Counted from the first letter of the stretch, positions 8,646 to 18,827 are shown. The stretch: DNA of 64,000 nt from Chryseobacterium sp. ON_d1 (GCF_006829085.1 NZ_BJTC01000005.1:124001-188000), one strand, 5' to 3'. The notes: a model not told the origin generated them from the letters alone. Numbers and translations are program-made.

Positions 8646-9190
8646 GTTTGTTTAAATACTGATGACAAAATTAAACAAACAAAAATATTAATCCAATGTT
8701 TGTCCTGGTGATTTTATAAAGTGAAGTATTATTAAGATTGTTTTATGTTTGGTTTTGAATATTTTAGATTAGCAATTTCTGTTAAAAAGAAACTTTTTTT
8801 TGATAATATTGCTATTGAGTGAGATTGTTTATATTTTTCTTTTCTTTTTTTATGATTGAATAATGTAGTGCGGATTGATGATATGTTGGTGTTGTGTTGT
8901 TTTTTTTGAATTTATCTTATTCTTTTATCATTTGTTACGGTGTTTATGATTGTATTGTTGTTTATTTAATGTGATAAATGTTAATTTTTGTTATTGTTAT
9001 TGTTTTCTAAATAATGTAGTTTAAATATTTGTTAGTATTTGTTAAATAAGGTGTTTTTAACAAATATTAGTATTTCATCTGTTGTGTTTTTTTAGTAATA
9101 ATTGAAATCGTTGTCTTTTTTAAGAAAAAATTTTGTGATTTTAAGAAAGTTTTACAAATTTGTAGCCTGTAAAAAATAATTGAATTCAAT
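8646..9190 (+). other. Long C-poor intergenic leader before susC-1
   Basis: This 545-nt gene-free stretch is rich in T and G on the plus strand and strongly depleted in C; 8941-9000 contains no C and 8821-9060 only about eight. I see no convincing ORF or RNA hairpin. The susC-1 promoter occupies its 3' end (9132-9162). Confidence 0.7.
9132..9162 (+). promoter_or_regulatory. susC-1 promoter (TTTG-N19-CAAATTTG)
   Basis: TTTG at 9132-9135 is followed after exactly 19 nt by CAAATTTG at 9155-9162, the centre of the palindrome ACAAATTTGT. The same arrangement precedes susC-2 and susC-3. CAAATTTG differs from TAnnTTTG only at the first base. The implied leader to the ATG is ~20 nt. Confidence 0.8.
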
Positions 9191-12100
9191 ATGAAGAAAT
9201 TAACTGCAAGTGTATTTGCGGTGGTACTATCATCATCATTTGTGATGGTATCAGCTCAAAACACTAAAGATACTCTAAAGACTAAAAATATAGAGGAGAT
9301 CGTTGTTACGGGTGCCTTAGGTATTAAGAAAAAAGCTGATGCTGTTACAAATGCACAGCAAATAGTAAATACCAAGGAACTTAATCAAGCTGCAGCTCCT
9401 GGTGCTGTTCAAGCATTAACAGGAAAAGTGTCTGGATTACAAATTACTAACACGAACAGTGCTGTAGATCCAAGTTTTAAAATCATTTTGAGAGGGTCAA
9501 AGTCTATTACCGGTAACAATCAGGCTTTAGTTGTTATTGATAATGTGATTTCAGACGCGACAGTTTTAAACTCATTACCTCCTGAAATTATTCAGAATGT
9601 AAACGTTATAAAAGGTCTGCAGGGAGCTGCTTTATATGGATCGCAAGGGGTAAATGGAGCAATTATTGTTACAACTAAGAGAGGAACAAAATCTGAAAAA
9701 ATTCAAGTTAATTTGACTTCCGCTGTTGAAGTGACTCAAGGGTTTAAGTATCCGCTTATTCAAAAAAAATATGGAAAAGGGGTTCAGGATGACAGTTATA
9801 GTGATGTTGACTATAGTGGTACTAACTATGTGCCTTGGGAAAATATGTCTTGGGGACCAGCATATGACTATCCTGGATTTGGAGGGACGTTAGTTCCAAG
9901 TGGTTTACCACAATCTAACGGATCATTTATTTATGAAAGATTTTCTCCGGTAAAAGATCACTTCTCAAAATTCTTTACCAATGGTGTTAGCTTCCAAAAT
10001 GGTGTAAGTATTAATGCGGGTGGTTCTGATGGCTATGCGTTTATGTCTATCAATAGGCTTGATAATACATTTGTTGTCGATGGGGATAAAATGAGACAAA
10101 ATAACTTCTTATTCAAAGGAGGGAAAAAGCTTGGGAAGCTAAGAATTGATGGACAGTTCAATTATATAGGCAGGTTAGTCAATAAAACTGATTCTGATTT
10201 GTATGATAATATCTTACAGATGCCATCTACTAATGATATCAGAAACTATAGAAATTCTGGAATCGGAGGATATCTTACAGCTTATTCTACGAATCCTTAC
10301 TGGATTGCCCAGCATGCAAGATATAATACCAACAGAGATTATTTAAATGGAATATTGTCATTACAGTATGAATTTAATAAGCATATTAACATTAGTTATA
10401 CTGGAAACTTAAACCTTACTAAAACTCAACAGGATAACTGGAATGATGGTTCTACAGGGACAATTCGCTATACTAATACGGGGGTTCCTTTCTTAGATAC
10501 TCATACTTTAAATGATTTTGGATCTCCAGATGTTACAGCTTACTATTTCAATAGAATTTATAATGATAGAAAATATTACGGAGATTTAATGTTGAATTTT
10601 GATTATGATTTAACATCAGATATAAATTTGAAATTTAACTTAGGAAATAATATTCAGGACAGTTATTCTACAGCTAGAACGGTTGGAGGAACTGGATTAT
10701 TTATTCCAGGATGGTATAATTATAATAACGTATCCAACCCCTCTCAATACGGGAATACTGATGCTCAGGCTGATGGCGGATATATGGATAATTATACTGT
10801 TAGAAACAGAGTGTTTGCAGGATTTGCAAATTTAGATTTATCATACAAAGATTATTTATTCTTAAATGGAACATTCAGATATGAAAAGAATTCTGTTTAT
10901 ACTGTAAATAGTAGGGATCCTCTTACAAATGGTAGATTGACTGATAATAAGCCATATTCTTATTATTCAGTTGGGGTGTCCTTTATTCCTACTAAAGCTT
11001 TTAATTTTGGAGGAGATGTATTAAATTATATGAAAATTGCTCCGAGTTTCACAAAAGTAGGAAATTCATCAGGTATTAATCCATATAACGTTAATGCTAC
11101 CGGTATAATCCCTACAGGATATCCTTTCGGACCAATGCCATCTTATATTATGTCTACTTCAATTACGAATCCTAGTATAAGACCAGAATTTGTAAATACT
11201 TTTGATTTAAATATTGCTTTAGGATTCTTAAAAGATAGAATTACATTAGAAGGATCTGTTTATCAATCTACTACGCAGGATTTGATCAGTAGTATTACCC
11301 CTTCAAATACTTCTGGATTATCTTCTTACAGAGATAATATTGGTAAATCTAGAATGAAAGGTTTTGAAGTTGATTTAGGAGTGACTCCAATTAAAACAAA
11401 AGATATTACTTGGAACTTACATGCTGGTTATGCTATGTCTAGAACAAAGTTATTAGAATTAAGCAGTGGAGCAGAGAGAGTTCCTATTTTAACCTACACG
11501 ACTCCTTCGGTTGGCTTAGCAGCGGTAGTAGGAGAGAATTTCTATTCAATTGTTGGAACAACTTATCAAAGAGATCCAAATGGTAATATTATTGTAAATG
11601 CTAACGGAGTACCATTAGTAAATTCTGCAACAAAAGTATTAGGGAGTTTAAATCCTGATTATACAATGACGTTTAATACTTCTTTCAGGTATAAGGCGTT
11701 TACATTATCTGCTGTAGCTGATTATCGTAAGGGAGGTAAGTTTGTATCATTTTCAAAAAGATTGTTAGCATTTACAGGAGCGCTTGAAGAAACAGCGAGT
11801 CAGGATAGAACTCAGGGATATATTGTGCCTGGTTCAGTGCAGCTTGTTAATGGTTCGTACGTTCCGAATTCAACGCCTGCTTACGGTGCTGATTATAATG
11901 GGGCAACAACATATTGGTCAGGTTCAATTTACAGAAACGTTGGGGAGAATCTTGTTGTAGATGCAACCGCATTTAAAGTAAGAGAAATTGCAATATCGTA
12001 TGATGTGCCAAAATCTGTTTTAAATTCTACTTTTATCAACAGTCTTAGTTTGAGTTTGTATGCAAGAAATCCTATTATTATTTATTCGAAAGATAATAGA

Positions 12101-12214
12101 AATTTTGCAGATCCGGAAACGGCAAGCAGTAATGATAATGCTGCAGGGATTGCATTAACAACACAATATCCTACGACAAGAACTTTTGGTTTTAAAATTA
12201 ACGCAACTTTTTAA
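9191..12214 (+). CDS. SusC/RagA-type TonB-dependent outer-membrane transporter (pair 1)
   Basis: The 1007-residue protein has a signal peptide (about 1-22, ending VSAQ), a TonB-box-like stretch IEEIVVTGALGIKKK, a plug domain (about 45-165) with ALTGKVSGLQI, RGSKSITGNNQALVVID and GSQGVNGAIIVTTKRG, and a large beta-barrel ending in Phe (INATF). SusC proteins form an outer-membrane channel capped by the SusD lipoprotein, which is encoded 8 nt downstream, and take up glycans or peptides using TonB energy. Unlike many SusC proteins it has no N-terminal carboxypeptidase-D-like extension. It is the most divergent of the three here: its plug reads VTNAQQIVNTKELNQAAAPG where the others have a SLGYA-QE segment. 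The substrate is unknown; no degradative enzyme is adjacent. Confidence 0.93.
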   Translation: MKKLTASVFAVVLSSSFVMVSAQNTKDTLKTKNIEEIVVTGALGIKKKADAVTNAQQIVNTKELNQAAAPGAVQALTGKVSGLQITNTNSAVDPSFKIILRGSKSITGNNQALVVIDNVISDATVLNSLPPEIIQNVNVIKGLQGAALYGSQGVNGAIIVTTKRGTKSEKIQVNLTSAVEVTQGFKYPLIQKKYGKGVQDDSYSDVDYSGTNYVPWENMSWGPAYDYPGFGGTLVPSGLPQSNGSFIYERFSPVKDHFSKFFTNGVSFQNGVSINAGGSDGYAFMSINRLDNTFVVDGDKMRQNNFLFKGGKKLGKLRIDGQFNYIGRLVNKTDSDLYDNILQMPSTNDIRNYRNSGIGGYLTAYSTNPYWIAQHARYNTNRDYLNGILSLQYEFNKHINISYTGNLNLTKTQQDNWNDGSTGTIRYTNTGVPFLDTHTLNDFGSPDVTAYYFNRIYNDRKYYGDLMLNFDYDLTSDINLKFNLGNNIQDSYSTARTVGGTGLFIPGWYNYNNVSNPSQYGNTDAQADGGYMDNYTVRNRVFAGFANLDLSYKDYLFLNGTFRYEKNSVYTVNSRDPLTNGRLTDNKPYSYYSVGVSFIPTKAFNFGGDVLNYMKIAPSFTKVGNSSGINPYNVNATGIIPTGYPFGPMPSYIMSTSITNPSIRPEFVNTFDLNIALGFLKDRITLEGSVYQSTTQDLISSITPSNTSGLSSYRDNIGKSRMKGFEVDLGVTPIKTKDITWNLHAGYAMSRTKLLELSSGAERVPILTYTTPSVGLAAVVGENFYSIVGTTYQRDPNGNIIVNANGVPLVNSATKVLGSLNPDYTMTFNTSFRYKAFTLSAVADYRKGGKFVSFSKRLLAFTGALEETASQDRTQGYIVPGSVQLVNGSYVPNSTPAYGADYNGATTYWSGSIYRNVGENLVVDATAFKVREIAISYDVPKSVLNSTFINSLSLSLYARNPIIIYSKDNRNFADPETASSNDNAAGIALTTQYPTTRTFGFKINATF

Positions 12215-12222
12215 TTAAGAAA

Positions 12223-13923
12223 ATGAAAAATAAATTATATATAATTGCATTGGCAGGTTTGTTACTTGGAACAACTTCATGTAATGATTACTTAGATATC
12301 AATGAAAACCCAGATAGAATCTCTGTAAATGATCTAACTCCTAATTTTGTTTTTCCAGGTGCTGTTACAAACAGTTATTATGTACAGGCAAGAAGATTAA
12401 ATCTTTTTTCAGGAGTTATGATGAACAGTATGGCTGGAAACTCTTATTCCTACGGAACTCCATTTGTGGATGAATATTCTCCAAACATAACAAGTGCTTT
12501 TTATGCTGATATTTGGGATCAGTTGTTCAGAAACGTTTCCAACTTTCAGTTTGTTTTAGATTATAGTGATCCAACTGGTGAATATACTCAGTATAAAGCA
12601 ATGTCTAAAATTATGAAGGCTTATTATGTTCAGATATTGACTGATTTATGGGGAGATATGCCATATTCTGAAGCTTTCAAAAGAGAATTGAATCTGACTC
12701 CTAAATATGATAAAGGAGAGGATATTTATAAAGCTTCTATTGCAGATATTGAAAGTGCAATTCAAATGATAGATTCAAATAAAGGAAGTAATCCAGGAAC
12801 TGCAGATGTTGTTTTTAAAGGATCTATGAGTAGCTGGAAAGCATTTGCAAACACATTAAAGCTTAGGTATCTTATTAGAATGTCTAATGTTACAGGTGAC
12901 TTAGCAACTTATAGAGATCAAAAACTCGCAAGTTTGCAAGGAGCAGTATTTAATGCTACTGATGTTACTGTTAATCCTGGATATTCTCAAGCTTCTGATG
13001 CTCAACAGAATCCTTGGGTGAATTATTTTGTGATTACCAGTTCAAGAGTTCAGCCACAAAACTGGAACTTGGTTGTTCCTTCAGAACATATTGCAATTGC
13101 TTTAAATGGTAATGCTGTTCATAGAAATGGACAAGCTACAGTTCCTGACACAAGAAGTGTGTATCAGAAGTTTAGTGGAATAGTTGATGGAAGAAGAGCT
13201 AGAATGTTTACATTAGAGAAGACTACTGATAATGTTGGTGTGGAAACTAGTAATGTAGAAGGGGTAAGGCAAGGAGCTACTCCTGGACAGCCTGGAGCAC
13301 CATCGCCTAGAAAGGTTTCAAGAGCTGGAGATGGTTTAATTGTAGGGTCTTTGCCAATTTTAGCAGCGCCAGATGATGAAGAGGCAAGAAAAACAGAGTT
13401 AATGCAAAAAGGATCAGCAAGAGCTGGTGTTTTAATGTCAAAAGCTGAAACAGAGTTTTTATTAGCTGAAGCAGCTCTACGTTATCCTGGTCAGTTTTCT
13501 GGTGCACAATCTCATTTTGAAGCTGGTATTACTGCTTCTTATAATTATTTAGGCTCCAATGCTGATGTCGTTATTAGTACAAATCCAACAGTAACTAAGA
13601 AAGCTGCTCAAATTTATATAGATCTTGTCAATACAAGGGCAAAACTAGGATGGACTGGAACTGATGCTAATAAGCTTGAAGCAATTATGACACAAAAATG
13701 GATTGCTTTAACAGGAATCAACCCTGAACAATCTTATTTTGATTATACCAGAACATCCTATCCAGAGACCCCGTTGCCGACAATTTCTCTTAAAACTGTT
13801 AAGCCTAACAGATTGCTATATCCAAACTCTGAATATCAATCTAACGCTAATAATGTTCCAAGTATGGCAGCTGATGATGTTTTTGCTAAAAATAAATTTA
13901 CTCCATTCTGGGCTAGAAATTAA
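12223..13923 (+). CDS. SusD/RagB-type surface lipoprotein (pair 1)
   Basis: The 566-residue lipoprotein has a lipobox ending at Cys20 (LLGTTSC). Family blocks include DLWGDMPYSEAF (about residues 143-154), a PKYDKGEDIYKASI segment, and the C-terminal TQKWIALTGINPEQSYFDYTRTSYP. SusD proteins form the hinged lid over SusC and bind substrate through TPR-like helices. It starts 8 nt after susC-1 and shares its transcript, which ends at 13953-13974. It is about 90 residues longer than the other two SusD proteins here, partly from a Gly/Pro/Ala-rich insertion (about residues 345-366, with ATPGQPGAPSPRK) followed by an acidic stretch PDDEEARK. The ligand is unknown. Confidence 0.92.
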   Translation: MKNKLYIIALAGLLLGTTSCNDYLDINENPDRISVNDLTPNFVFPGAVTNSYYVQARRLNLFSGVMMNSMAGNSYSYGTPFVDEYSPNITSAFYADIWDQLFRNVSNFQFVLDYSDPTGEYTQYKAMSKIMKAYYVQILTDLWGDMPYSEAFKRELNLTPKYDKGEDIYKASIADIESAIQMIDSNKGSNPGTADVVFKGSMSSWKAFANTLKLRYLIRMSNVTGDLATYRDQKLASLQGAVFNATDVTVNPGYSQASDAQQNPWVNYFVITSSRVQPQNWNLVVPSEHIAIALNGNAVHRNGQATVPDTRSVYQKFSGIVDGRRARMFTLEKTTDNVGVETSNVEGVRQGATPGQPGAPSPRKVSRAGDGLIVGSLPILAAPDDEEARKTELMQKGSARAGVLMSKAETEFLLAEAALRYPGQFSGAQSHFEAGITASYNYLGSNADVVISTNPTVTKKAAQIYIDLVNTRAKLGWTGTDANKLEAIMTQKWIALTGINPEQSYFDYTRTSYPETPLPTISLKTVKPNRLLYPNSEYQSNANNVPSMAADDVFAKNKFTPFWARN

Positions 13924-13952
13924 TTTTATAATTACAAATTTCAATATATTTT

Positions 13953-13974
13953 ACCGCCTTCGGGCGGTTTTTTT
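13953..13974 (+). terminator. Terminator of susCD pair 1
   Basis: Stem ACCGCC/GGCGGT with a TTCG tetraloop and a seven-T run. The same hairpin ends pair 3, and a TTCA-loop version ends pair 2. Confidence 0.95.
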
Positions 13975-14274
13975 ATTTAAAAAGATTAAATATTTCTACA
14001 GTTATAGATATATGCTCAGCATAATACCTATTCAGGATTTTTCGAATTTTCATCCTTTTTGCTTTTAATTATTTGAAAATCAGTTTGTTTTGAAGTTGGT
14101 TTGTATTTAAAATATAGATTGTATCAATTTGACTGATTGTTATTATTTCTTAAAAAAAATAAGTTTAAAATGATTTTGTTTTTGTTAAATATTTTTATTT
14201 TAACTTATTTTAATAGTTTATTTGTTGTTTTTGTTTATAAATATTGAATAAGTTGTAATTTTTTCACATTTTAC

Positions 14275-14305
14275 TTTGTGGTATTGATAAAGTTTTACAA
14301 ATTTG
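14275..14305 (+). promoter_or_regulatory. susC-2 promoter (TTTG-N19-CAAATTTG)
   Basis: TTTG at 14275-14278 and CAAATTTG at 14298-14305 are separated by 19 nt. The preceding AGTTTTA matches the sequence before the -7 element of susC-1, so the block AGTTTTACAAATTTGTA is shared between the two. Confidence 0.8.
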
Positions 14306-14329
14306 TAAAGTCACAAAAATTAATTTGAT

Positions 14330-17300
14330 ATGAAGAAACTAACAACCAGTCTTATTGTTTTGGTATTGTCTTCATCTGTTGCTATTGCAAATGCTCAGCA
14401 GAAAAAAAGCGATACTGTTACACAGACAAAAGAGATTGAAGGTGTGGTGGTAACTGCACTTGGAATAAAAAGAGAGAAAAGATCTCTCGGATATGCAACC
14501 CAAGAAGTAAAAGGGGAAGATGTGAATAAGAACCCTACTACTAACTTCTTAAATAACCTATCTGGTAAAGTTGCAGGTTTGGAGATTAAACAGAGTACAA
14601 ACTTTGGAGGATCTATCAATGTGGTTACAAGAGGTTTTAAATCGCTATTGGGAGATAATCAGGCCCTCTTTGTTGTAGATGGGGTGCCTATTATGAACAA
14701 AAATATCAATACAGCTAGCCAGGCAACAGGTGGTGGTGGTTATGACTATGGAAGTTCAGTGTCAGATATTAACCCTAATGATATTGAAACTTTGAATGTT
14801 CTTAAAGGAGCCGCAGCAACAGCACTTTATGGTTCTAGGGCTCAAAATGGGGCAATCATTATTACAACGAAAAGAGGAAAGAGAAATAAAGAAGGTATTG
14901 GAATGGAGTTTTCTACTTCTATCACAATGTCTACAATAGATAAGTCTACATTCCCTACCTATCAGACTCAATATGGACAGGGATATACTGGAAACAGTTT
15001 TAGCAGTACATTATATCAGGGAAGTCCAAGAGTAGCTTTCGGAAACGATGCTTCATATGGATCTCCTTACGATGGATCAATGGTCTGGCAATATGGTGCA
15101 TTTATTCCGGGATCACCTACCCAAGGACAGAGAACTCCATGGCAGATGGCAAAAAATGGTCCCATTAAGTTTTTCAACACAGGAACTAATTTCGTAAATA
15201 GCTTAGCGTTTAGCGGTGCCGATGACAAATCAAGCTATCGTTTAAGTTATACAAATACAGATGCAACAGATATTATGCCCAACAGTTCGCTGGTAAAAAA
15301 TAACTTCAGTGGGAATGCATCATATAAGCTGACAGATAAATTGACTGCTAATCTTTATGCAAACTATATTACGCAGAAAACGATTGGCCGTAATACAACT
15401 GGTTATAATGATAATATCATGACTAATTTCAGGCAGTGGTGGCCTACAAATGTTGATATAAAAGATCAGGAATATTTATACCGTGCTTTCCAAAAAAATT
15501 ACACATGGAATATGCGAGGTATTTCTGATTTAACTCCGGCATTTTGGGATAATCCTTATTTCCAGAGATACGAAAATTATCAAAATGACTCCAGAGATAG
15601 ATTCGCAGGAAATTTTAGCCTAAGTTATGATGTCACGAAGGATATTAATCTATTGGTGAGAATGGGAAGAGATGGATATACCATGATTACTGAAGACCGA
15701 AAAGCAGTAGGGTCATATGCCGGAAATAGTTTTGGTTTAAATGGTGCGGTTAATCAGCCCTCAGGTTATGCAACAAGTCTTTATAAATTTTCTGAAACCA
15801 ATTATGATTTTATAGGAACTTATAAAAAGAATATTACGGATGACTTTAATGTTAATGCATTGTTAGGAGGTAATATTAACGTACAGAAAACATATTCTAA
15901 TCAGCAGTCAACCTCAGGAGGATTATATATTCCAGGTATTTATACTATTGCAAACTCGGCATCTGCGCCAGTTCGTCCGTTGATTTCTGACTTGACAAAG
16001 TACGTGTATGGAGTATTTGCCCAAGTTTCATTGGGGTATAAAAACACTTACTTTTTGGAAGGGACCTACAGAAGGGATCAATCTACAGCACTTCCTGATA
16101 ATGATGCTGTATACTGGTATCCATCTTTATCTGCAAGTGTGGTGTTTTCAAACTTAGTGAAAGCGAATTGGCTAAGTTTCGGGAAAATTCGGGCTGCTTA
16201 TGCAAAAGTAGGTTCTGATACTGCTGCTGATCAGCTGTTGAACAGATACTTTGCACAGCCATCCTACGGAGATATCCCTATATATGCTTATAATACCACT
16301 TTAAGAAATTTTGAACTTAAATCTCAGGGGCTTAAAAATTTTGAAGTTGGTATTGAAGCAAAAATGTTTAAAAACCGTTTTGGGTTTGATGTAGCTTGGT
16401 TCCAAAACAAAGCATATGATCAGATATTACCATTGCCAGTATCTTTTGCCAATGGAGCACTGGCGAAAACCCAAAATGCTGGTGAATTAACCACAAAAGG
16501 ATTTGAGGTATCCATTAATGCAACCCCAATTAAATCAACTGATTTTTCCTGGGATCTTAGCTTAAACTGGTCTAATCCTTGGACAAAAGTAACAGCATTA
16601 GCACCAGGTATTGAAAATATTACAATAGGAAGACTGCAAGGAGGTGTTAGTATTAATGCCCCTCTGAATGGTGATTATGGATCAATCTGGACTTCTGATT
16701 ATGTTTATGATTCAAATGGAAATCCTATCGTGGGAGCCAACGGAGCCTACTTGGTGACTGATACTCCTACTTATAATCAGGGAAGTTTCCAGGCTAAATG
16801 GACTGCAGGATTAAGCAACACAATCTCCTATAAAAATCTGTCATTAAGCTTTTTAATTGATTGGAAAAAAGGAGGTAAGGTATATTCTTTAGATCAATAT
16901 TATGGATATGGAACAGGTATATATCCTGATTCTGTAGGATTCAATGATTTAGGTAATCCTATTAGAAATACACTAGCCAATGGTGGTGGTGTTATCCTGC
17001 CAGGAGTAATGGAAGATCCTAATAACCCTGGACATTTTATTACAAATACGATCAGGTTGGATAAATCTCAGTCCAGTCAGGTTTTGGGAACAGACCTTCC
17101 GGGAGCGGCTTATGTTTATGATGCAAGCTTTGTGAAATTAAGAGAAGTGGCTATTACTTACAGGTTTGATAAACATGTGTTTAATTCTAAATTTATACAG
17201 GGAATGTCTGTAAGTTTAGTAGGGAACAATCTCTGGATTATTCATAAGAATTTGCCATATTCTGATCCTGAGGCAGGCTTGTCTTCAGGGAATATTCAAG

Positions 17301-17365
17301 GATATCAATCAGGACCTATGCCGGCTACAAGAAATATCTCCTTTAATGTAAAAGTTAATTTCTAA
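14330..17365 (+). CDS. SusC/RagA-type TonB-dependent outer-membrane transporter (pair 2)
   Basis: The 1011-residue protein has a signal peptide (about 1-22, ANAQ), then IEGVVVTALGIKREKRSLGYATQEVKG, and a plug domain with NLSGKVAGLEI, DNQALFVVDGVPI, and VLKGAAATALYGSRAQNGAIIITTKRGK (about 157-184). The C-terminal barrel ends in Phe (KVNF). The role is uptake through the outer membrane in complex with the SusD lipoprotein encoded 5 nt downstream. It lacks a carboxypeptidase-D-like N-terminal domain. It resembles susC-3 closely in the plug and in motifs such as NNLWIIHKNLPYSDPEA near the C-terminus, indicating a duplication. The substrate is not indicated by any neighbouring enzyme. Confidence 0.94.
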   Translation: MKKLTTSLIVLVLSSSVAIANAQQKKSDTVTQTKEIEGVVVTALGIKREKRSLGYATQEVKGEDVNKNPTTNFLNNLSGKVAGLEIKQSTNFGGSINVVTRGFKSLLGDNQALFVVDGVPIMNKNINTASQATGGGGYDYGSSVSDINPNDIETLNVLKGAAATALYGSRAQNGAIIITTKRGKRNKEGIGMEFSTSITMSTIDKSTFPTYQTQYGQGYTGNSFSSTLYQGSPRVAFGNDASYGSPYDGSMVWQYGAFIPGSPTQGQRTPWQMAKNGPIKFFNTGTNFVNSLAFSGADDKSSYRLSYTNTDATDIMPNSSLVKNNFSGNASYKLTDKLTANLYANYITQKTIGRNTTGYNDNIMTNFRQWWPTNVDIKDQEYLYRAFQKNYTWNMRGISDLTPAFWDNPYFQRYENYQNDSRDRFAGNFSLSYDVTKDINLLVRMGRDGYTMITEDRKAVGSYAGNSFGLNGAVNQPSGYATSLYKFSETNYDFIGTYKKNITDDFNVNALLGGNINVQKTYSNQQSTSGGLYIPGIYTIANSASAPVRPLISDLTKYVYGVFAQVSLGYKNTYFLEGTYRRDQSTALPDNDAVYWYPSLSASVVFSNLVKANWLSFGKIRAAYAKVGSDTAADQLLNRYFAQPSYGDIPIYAYNTTLRNFELKSQGLKNFEVGIEAKMFKNRFGFDVAWFQNKAYDQILPLPVSFANGALAKTQNAGELTTKGFEVSINATPIKSTDFSWDLSLNWSNPWTKVTALAPGIENITIGRLQGGVSINAPLNGDYGSIWTSDYVYDSNGNPIVGANGAYLVTDTPTYNQGSFQAKWTAGLSNTISYKNLSLSFLIDWKKGGKVYSLDQYYGYGTGIYPDSVGFNDLGNPIRNTLANGGGVILPGVMEDPNNPGHFITNTIRLDKSQSSQVLGTDLPGAAYVYDASFVKLREVAITYRFDKHVFNSKFIQGMSVSLVGNNLWIIHKNLPYSDPEAGLSSGNIQGYQSGPMPATRNISFNVKVNF

Positions 17366-17370
17366 AGAAT

Positions 17371-18801
17371 ATGAAAAAATATATATTAACACCAATATTA
17401 GCTCTGTTGTTTGTAGGTTGTACAACGGGTGATGATGTGAATCTAGATCAGCATGCCAACTATAATACAACCCAAGAGTCTTTGCTTACCTATGCGCAAA
17501 AAGAGCTCAGTGATTATATGAATACACCTAATGTTAATGAAAATAACTTTAGGCTTACAATGCAATACTGGCAAGAAACGATTTATGTAAATGAAAGTAA
17601 TTATGATTTTACGAACAGAAACGTGTCAAATAATGTTTGGACGGATAACTATGTAAATGTATTAAAGAATTTAGATCAGGCAGAAAAAATAATCAATGCC
17701 TATGTTCCGGCACCTTCAGAACAGTCTGTCTGGCCAGGAAAGAAAAAAAATCAACTGGCTATCGTGGATATAATGAAAATCTTTACTTACCAGATTTTGG
17801 TAGATACCTATGGAGATATTCCTTATACCCAGGCATTAAATATTGACCTTTATCCGCTTCCTAAATATGATAAAGCAGCTGATATATACTCTTCATTGAT
17901 TTCAAAATTAAATACGGATATAAGTAATTTGTCCAATAGTGGTGGAACTTTTGGTAATGGAGATATATTTTACAACGGAGATATTTCAAAATGGAAAAAG
18001 TTTGGTAATTCCCTGCTGTTAAAATTAGGAATTGCTCTGGCGGATGTTAATCCAACTTTAGCCCAGTCTACTGTAAACCAGGCAATTTCTGGAGGGGTTA
18101 TGACATCATCTAATGATAATTGTCAGTTTGCTTATTTGGATGCTTCTCCCAATCAAAATCCGATATTTCAGGAGACAGAATCAAGAGATGATTTTATTGC
18201 AGGAAAAACATTGGTAGATTATATGAATGCTACTATGGATAGTAGAATTGCTGAATATTATACCGATGTTGATGGCGTTTATCTCGGACAGGTAATAGGG
18301 GCTCCTGGAGAATTTTCAGAATTTTCAAATGCTGGTGATTTTGCTTATACAGCTACGACACCTGGGCTTATTATGACCTATACCGAAGTTGCATTTTACC
18401 TTACTGAAGCTGCAGCAAGATGGGGGATAGGAGGAGCGCCGGCTACTCTATATAATACAGCTGTTACATCTTCTTTTACAGATTGGGGATTAGCATCTGA
18501 TGCTGCTGCCTATATTGCATCACATCCTTATAATGCAGCTAATTGGAAAAAATCAATTGGTGAACAGGCTTGGGTAGCAATGTATAATCAATCAGTGACT
18601 TCATGGAACTTCTATAGAAGATTAGATTATCCACAACTTGTAGCTCCTGCTACGGCAATTCCAAATGCAGGAGGGAAAGTTCCTGTGAGACTTCAGTATC
18701 CAGCTGCAGAAGCAACAACAAATGGAACGAATTATGCTGCTGCAAGTGCTGCCATTGGAGGAGATAAACTGACTACAAAAATTTTCTGGGATGTAAATTA
18801 A
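17371..18801 (+). CDS. SusD/RagB-type surface lipoprotein (pair 2)
   Basis: The 476-residue lipoprotein has its lipobox ending at Cys17 (LFVGC). It carries the DTYGDIPYTQAL motif, PKYDKAADIYSSLI, a WKKFGNSLLLKLGIALADV helix, and a C-terminal HPYNAANWKKSIGEQAWVAM followed by YRRLDYPQLVAPA and KIFWDVN. These match SusD-like proteins of the shorter (SusD-like_2) type. It would form the substrate-binding lid for the pair 2 SusC and is co-transcribed with it (5-nt gap). Several C-terminal blocks are nearly the same as in the pair 3 SusD, so pairs 2 and 3 are sister duplications. The ligand is unknown. Confidence 0.92.
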   Translation: MKKYILTPILALLFVGCTTGDDVNLDQHANYNTTQESLLTYAQKELSDYMNTPNVNENNFRLTMQYWQETIYVNESNYDFTNRNVSNNVWTDNYVNVLKNLDQAEKIINAYVPAPSEQSVWPGKKKNQLAIVDIMKIFTYQILVDTYGDIPYTQALNIDLYPLPKYDKAADIYSSLISKLNTDISNLSNSGGTFGNGDIFYNGDISKWKKFGNSLLLKLGIALADVNPTLAQSTVNQAISGGVMTSSNDNCQFAYLDASPNQNPIFQETESRDDFIAGKTLVDYMNATMDSRIAEYYTDVDGVYLGQVIGAPGEFSEFSNAGDFAYTATTPGLIMTYTEVAFYLTEAAARWGIGGAPATLYNTAVTSSFTDWGLASDAAAYIASHPYNAANWKKSIGEQAWVAMYNQSVTSWNFYRRLDYPQLVAPATAIPNAGGKVPVRLQYPAAEATTNGTNYAAASAAIGGDKLTTKIFWDVN

Positions 18802-18827
18802 TATTAATGATTTATTTAACATAACTA

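Larger units (their letters stand above)
13924..14329 (+). other. Intergenic region between susCD pairs 1 and 2
   Basis: After the terminator at 13953-13974 the 406-nt gap holds no convincing gene. Positions 14080-14280 are T-rich and C-poor, like the leader of pair 1. The susC-2 promoter lies at 14275-14305. Confidence 0.7.
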
